A program made the position numbers and the translations under genes. Source: Zelopaecilomyces penicillatus (taxonomy: Eukaryota; Ascomycota; Sordariomycetes; Hypocreales; Pseudodiploosporaceae). Taken from it: a stretch of DNA of 64,000 nt. Below are positions 60,787 through 64,000 of the stretch, one piece after another. The notes beneath the pieces are model-generated. The model made no database searches, had not been told where the DNA came from, and saw only the letters and a program-made list of their open reading frames with translations. How positions within the stretch are numbered: the first letter of the stretch is position 1; the number at the start of each line of letters is the position of its first letter. The stretch spans positions 3,844,001 to 3,908,000 of the forward strand of contig VCCP01000001.1 of assembly GCA_005765155.1 (NCBI GenBank), read 5' to 3'.

Positions 60787-62287
60787 GTTGACTGTTGGTT
60801 TTATTATTTTTTTCGGTTGAAACCAGTCCAAAGCGAGGAAATCTGTTCGCGGCGCAAAAAAAAAATCCGTTAGCCATATTTCTCAACAATAACAACACAC
60901 AGCCCACAGCCCACAGCCCCCGTGTGTCTGATTTTCATCCCACTGAGGGGTAGTCGACAATGAAAGCAACAAGACTGCCAGTGGAGGGGTGAGGTGTGAG
61001 GTCCGAAAACCCCGGTTGCGGATTCCGCAGAGCAAGACTTACAAGAGTTGGAAGAATAACGTGCCGGAGCCCTTGAACAAGAAAAGCGCAGTCAGACAGC
61101 CGTTGCAGAGTATCTGGGATTTTTATTCGTGACAGGGCGTGGTGTGGTAAAAGGTGGTGTTCGAGGGGTTGCTGCTGGTCTGCCCAGAAGTGGGAGCGAA
61201 AGAGCTTGCTTGCCCCTCCCATAGCGGGGGGGCTGCTGCCAGAGGGCAGGCCCTGTGATTGGGGGGCGTCAGGGTCTCCTGGCCCGGCAAGTTGCTCGTC
61301 TGCAATTTTGCACGGCGCAGGTACCTCCTTTTCTGCTTCCTGTGTCGGATGCGCCCAAGCACCAAGCACCAAGCACTGCAGAACACGTGAAGCCTTCTCT
61401 TTCAGGGGCAAGGGGGGTCTGGCTGGCAACTTATTACCAACCACTAGGCTGTTTGGCTGACAACCCGGCATCTGTGCATATTCAGTGGCGGCAACCCTCT
61501 CTCTCTGATGAACATTAAATGCCTTTCCCTTTCCATCTGTCGTGGTAAACCTCAAGTTATCCTCGTCAGAGATCCACTCGCCATCTCACCTGCAGCTCTT
61601 GAAAGGAAAGGAAGGCCATGAACATCACATCATGCTGTCTACCACACCTACTCTCAGCCCAAAACATTTCAGACTTAGGTCCCACCGTGCCTGCAGATAC
61701 ATCATGACCTGCGTGTTTGGCAGAGGCCTAAGGCTGGTATCATCCCGACGTGGGCAACCAGGCTCCAGTGAGAGGCTAAACTACCAACTACCAACTACTA
61801 ATTACTTAATATACCTAATCTTGCTAATGTAATAGGTTATCAAACTACCAACCACTCACTAACCAACTAAACTAATATCCCGTGTGATCCTAGCGATTCC
61901 ACACCGCTTCTGTATCCACCACAGTCTCGGATGTAGAGGAGGCGTGATGCTGGCAATGATGCCAGAACATCAATGTGTTGGCGGGTTGTACCAGACACGA
62001 CGTGTGCATTCATCACAGCAAATCATTACATACTTAGGTGTGTATATATATATGACGTTGGGTACACGTACACAATAGATTCTGCAAGCAAAAAGACAAC
62101 GCACAAGTCTCCGTGCTTGGTCAAAAATGCCACGTGGTGGGTGAGAAGATGTTATATTCATAAAATAAACAAGCACCTCTGGAGAGGTGTGTAGACAAAC
62201 CGTAAAACTCCGTCCTTCCTTCATGATCCATACCAAGAATTCCAATTACGTTGATACCCTCAAAATACCCGAGTCGTGTTTCCTGAT
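60787..62287. promoter_or_regulatory. Intergenic: YRB1 promoter and 3' flank of the right-edge gene
   Basis: GC-rich next to YRB1, then AT-rich from about 61,790 to 62,160. A 206-codon minus-strand frame at 60935-61555 has no motif. No gene is supported. Confidence 0.4.
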
Positions 62288-64000
62288 TCATGTAGCGGCT
62301 TTGCAGAGATGCATTCCTCTGCCTTTCTGTCCTGCCGTCTTTTGGCATCGACCTTGTCGTAATATCTTTGACCAGGACCGTATGGTTGGCCCTGTTGGTT
62401 CGTCTTGACTCTTTCTTGCTCGGCTAGCTTCCTCGGCAGCTGCATGTTTTTGAGCCACAAACTCCTTAGCCTTGCGCCGGTACTCATCATGCTCTGCTTG
62501 ACGGCCGGTAGTTTTCAACCACCACATATTGGCCGAAATCTGTGCGTCAAGTAGACGGAGACGCAGGTGGTTCTGCAAGTCCTGAACCTTGGAAAACTGC
62601 CCTGTGCATTCTTCCAAATACTGACGAGCGCCAGGAAAAGTGGTATCCAGAGTCTTGACCACAGATTCCGAGGCAGAGTGTATATTCTGGCCAACAGCGT
62701 CCGAAACCGAACCCAACGAGCGCTTAGCCTCTTCAATGCACCGCTCTGCCTCCTGAGCAGCTGCTGGAACAAGTATGGAGAGATCATGCGCGAGATGTTT
62801 GGTTCTTTCATATGCCTCCTCCATGATGCCTTTGCCAAAGTGTACCTTGACGACTTTGTGGACCCTGGGGCGGCAGGTAGCTTTGACAAGAAGATTGATA
62901 ATGCCATGCGCCTCCTTTCTGGGAAACTTCAATAGGATGCCTTCATCCACCAAGGACGTGGTCGCATAGACATGATGCTCACTCCTAGTAGCCGCTACAC
63001 TTAGGCAGTCCTTGGCCAGCCACGTGTCTTTGACCTCTTGAGCAACATGTATCAAAATATTGTTCGGCGCCTGGGATGTAAATGACATCGCTGGCTTCTT
63101 TGGTCCAAAAAGCCACTCATCAGACTCAGCATCGCCGATTGGAATAAGGCCCATGCCGCCAGTGGAAGGGGGGTTGGGATGTACACTGGCCGTCTCCGTA
63201 TGTGCAACCGATGTAAAAGATGCCGTAGTTGTCTGAATGATAGCCTCCGTTGTCGATGTCATGGGTGGGACAGAAATGTTTGTTGCTGGAGAATACAAGA
63301 TTGGCACAAGTAAGGCAAGTGCGACTGCAAGCATAAAGCCTGGAATCGCAGCCAGAGCAGCCTCTGTGATATACTCCTTGGTCCGGCTTGCAGCCTCCCA
63401 GAAATTTGCCTTTTGTCTCTTCGTATTGTCGACAGGTCGCTCAACAATCCTACTCGCTTCCGGTGTAAAGATGGAGGGTGTTCCCAGACTCTGGTGGGTG
63501 TATTCGAGGGAAGAGCGAGAACGCTCTTCCGCTTCCGCTTCAGATACTGGGTCATCCTCAGATTGAACAGATCGATGAGATTCAGCCATGATGGTATCTT
63601 CGTTGCAATCGTCCTCTTCTTCTTCCTCTTCTTCTATTACTTCATCTTCCTCCTCTCCATCGCCATTGCCATTGTTATTATCATTGTCATTGTCCATTCT
63701 CGGCTGAGATGGAAGCAGCTCTCCCTCATCAGCGACAGAATCATCATCATAAGTCTGTTCTGTGCCAGCTAAGCTGTGGACATCATCGGGACGGTGGAAG
63801 TCGAGTGAACCAACCGACTCGCTAATAGACTCTGTATAGTTATCGTCCTGCGATTCGATATCGTCGCCGACACCAGAGATGAACTCATAGGATGATTCGG
63901 ATAACCCGGTATCCTCTGTCGTCGTAGCCAGATGCATGATGTCAGGGTTACTACTCGACACCCAGTTTGCCAGTCGTCTATTTCCAAGTGGTCGAGGGAA
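62288..64000 (-). CDS. Single-pass membrane protein with long acidic N-terminus, cut by window edge
   Basis: The frame is open from the right edge to the stop at 62288, at least 565 residues. Counting from the first residues in view, a Ser/Asp/Glu-rich region covers the first ~200, including YEFISGVGDDIESQDDN, a HRPDDVHSLAGTE block and a long run of Glu. A transmembrane helix (AALAAIPGFMLAVALALLVPI, roughly residues 205-230) follows, then a ~330-residue C-terminal part with predicted helices and coiled coil (DEYRRKAKEFVAQKHAAAEEASRARKSQ). No enzyme motif is visible. The frame continues upstream past any ATG at the edge (…NRRLANWVSSSNPD), so the 5' exon lies outside. I do not know the family; the topology suits an organelle or ER membrane protein with a large cytosolic acidic domain. 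Confidence 0.75.
   Translation of the reverse strand, partial: FPRPLGNRRLANWVSSSNPDIMHLATTTEDTGLSESSYEFISGVGDDIESQDDNYTESISESVGSLDFHRPDDVHSLAGTEQTYDDDSVADEGELLPSQPRMDNDNDNNNGNGDGEEEDEVIEEEEEEEDDCNEDTIMAESHRSVQSEDDPVSEAEAEERSRSSLEYTHQSLGTPSIFTPEASRIVERPVDNTKRQKANFWEAASRTKEYITEAALAAIPGFMLAVALALLVPILYSPATNISVPPMTSTTEAIIQTTTASFTSVAHTETASVHPNPPSTGGMGLIPIGDAESDEWLFGPKKPAMSFTSQAPNNILIHVAQEVKDTWLAKDCLSVAATRSEHHVYATTSLVDEGILLKFPRKEAHGIINLLVKATCRPRVHKVVKVHFGKGIMEEAYERTKHLAHDLSILVPAAAQEAERCIEEAKRSLGSVSDAVGQNIHSASESVVKTLDTTFPGARQYLEECTGQFSKVQDLQNHLRLRLLDAQISANMWWLKTTGRQAEHDEYRRKAKEFVAQKHAAAEEASRARKSQDEPTGPTIRSWSKILRQGRCQKTAGQKGRGMHLCKAAT

Noticed and set aside
60935..61555. 206-codon minus-strand frame upstream of YRB1
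   Set aside because: No motif, and it overlaps the expected promoter. The composition is that of GC-rich non-coding DNA.

Overview
The window is a piece of a filamentous ascomycete nuclear genome, most likely a Sordariomycete and probably Hypocreales. The evidence is many short GT-AG introns (about 50-240 nt) with fungal branch sites, fungal-type versions of Fzo1, Tom22, Vps2, Ptc1, Taf14 and RanBP1, a Zn2Cys6 regulator, and relics that look damaged by RIP-type C-to-T mutation. The order is inferred from gene style and is not proven.

The left part (about 1-19,500) is accessory DNA. It opens with a 12-exon highly reducing polyketide synthase with a C-terminal thioester-reductase domain (KS-AT-DH-MT-ER-KR-ACP-R). 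All key domains are present, but the reading frame carries three nonsense codons (1229, 4412, 4742) and a one-base frameshift near 7073, so I call it a young pseudogene. It is followed by two genes for small secreted cysteine-containing proteins, an F-box-like gene, an AT-rich stretch, and a fragment of an NRPS condensation domain with an in-frame stop. Together these look like the remains of a secondary-metabolism locus.

The rest (about 19,500-64,000) is mostly conserved housekeeping DNA. In order it holds a single-pass membrane protein, a multipass acidic membrane protein, a PIG-L/Gpi12 deacetylase, mitofusin Fzo1, a large ADF-H/PH-like actin-related protein, the PP2C phosphatase Ptc1, ESCRT-III Vps2, Tom22, an adenosine-deaminase-like enzyme, a large Zn2Cys6 transcription factor, the YEATS protein Taf14, RanBP1/Yrb1 and a membrane protein cut by the right edge. 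I rebuilt gene models by hand by joining conserved exons at GT-AG sites that keep the frame; all lengths below come from those models.

Between the transcription factor and TAF14 sits a small transposon island: a 285-bp MITE-like element with 28-bp terminal inverted repeats, and a 1.5-kb Tc1/mariner (DD34E) relic with 29-bp inverted repeats and a TA target duplication. Its transposase frame is broken only by nonsense codons. Long mono-G/C tracts (18-23 bp) occur at four places, one of them directly upstream of a splice acceptor. I saw no rRNA, tRNA or CRISPR array.
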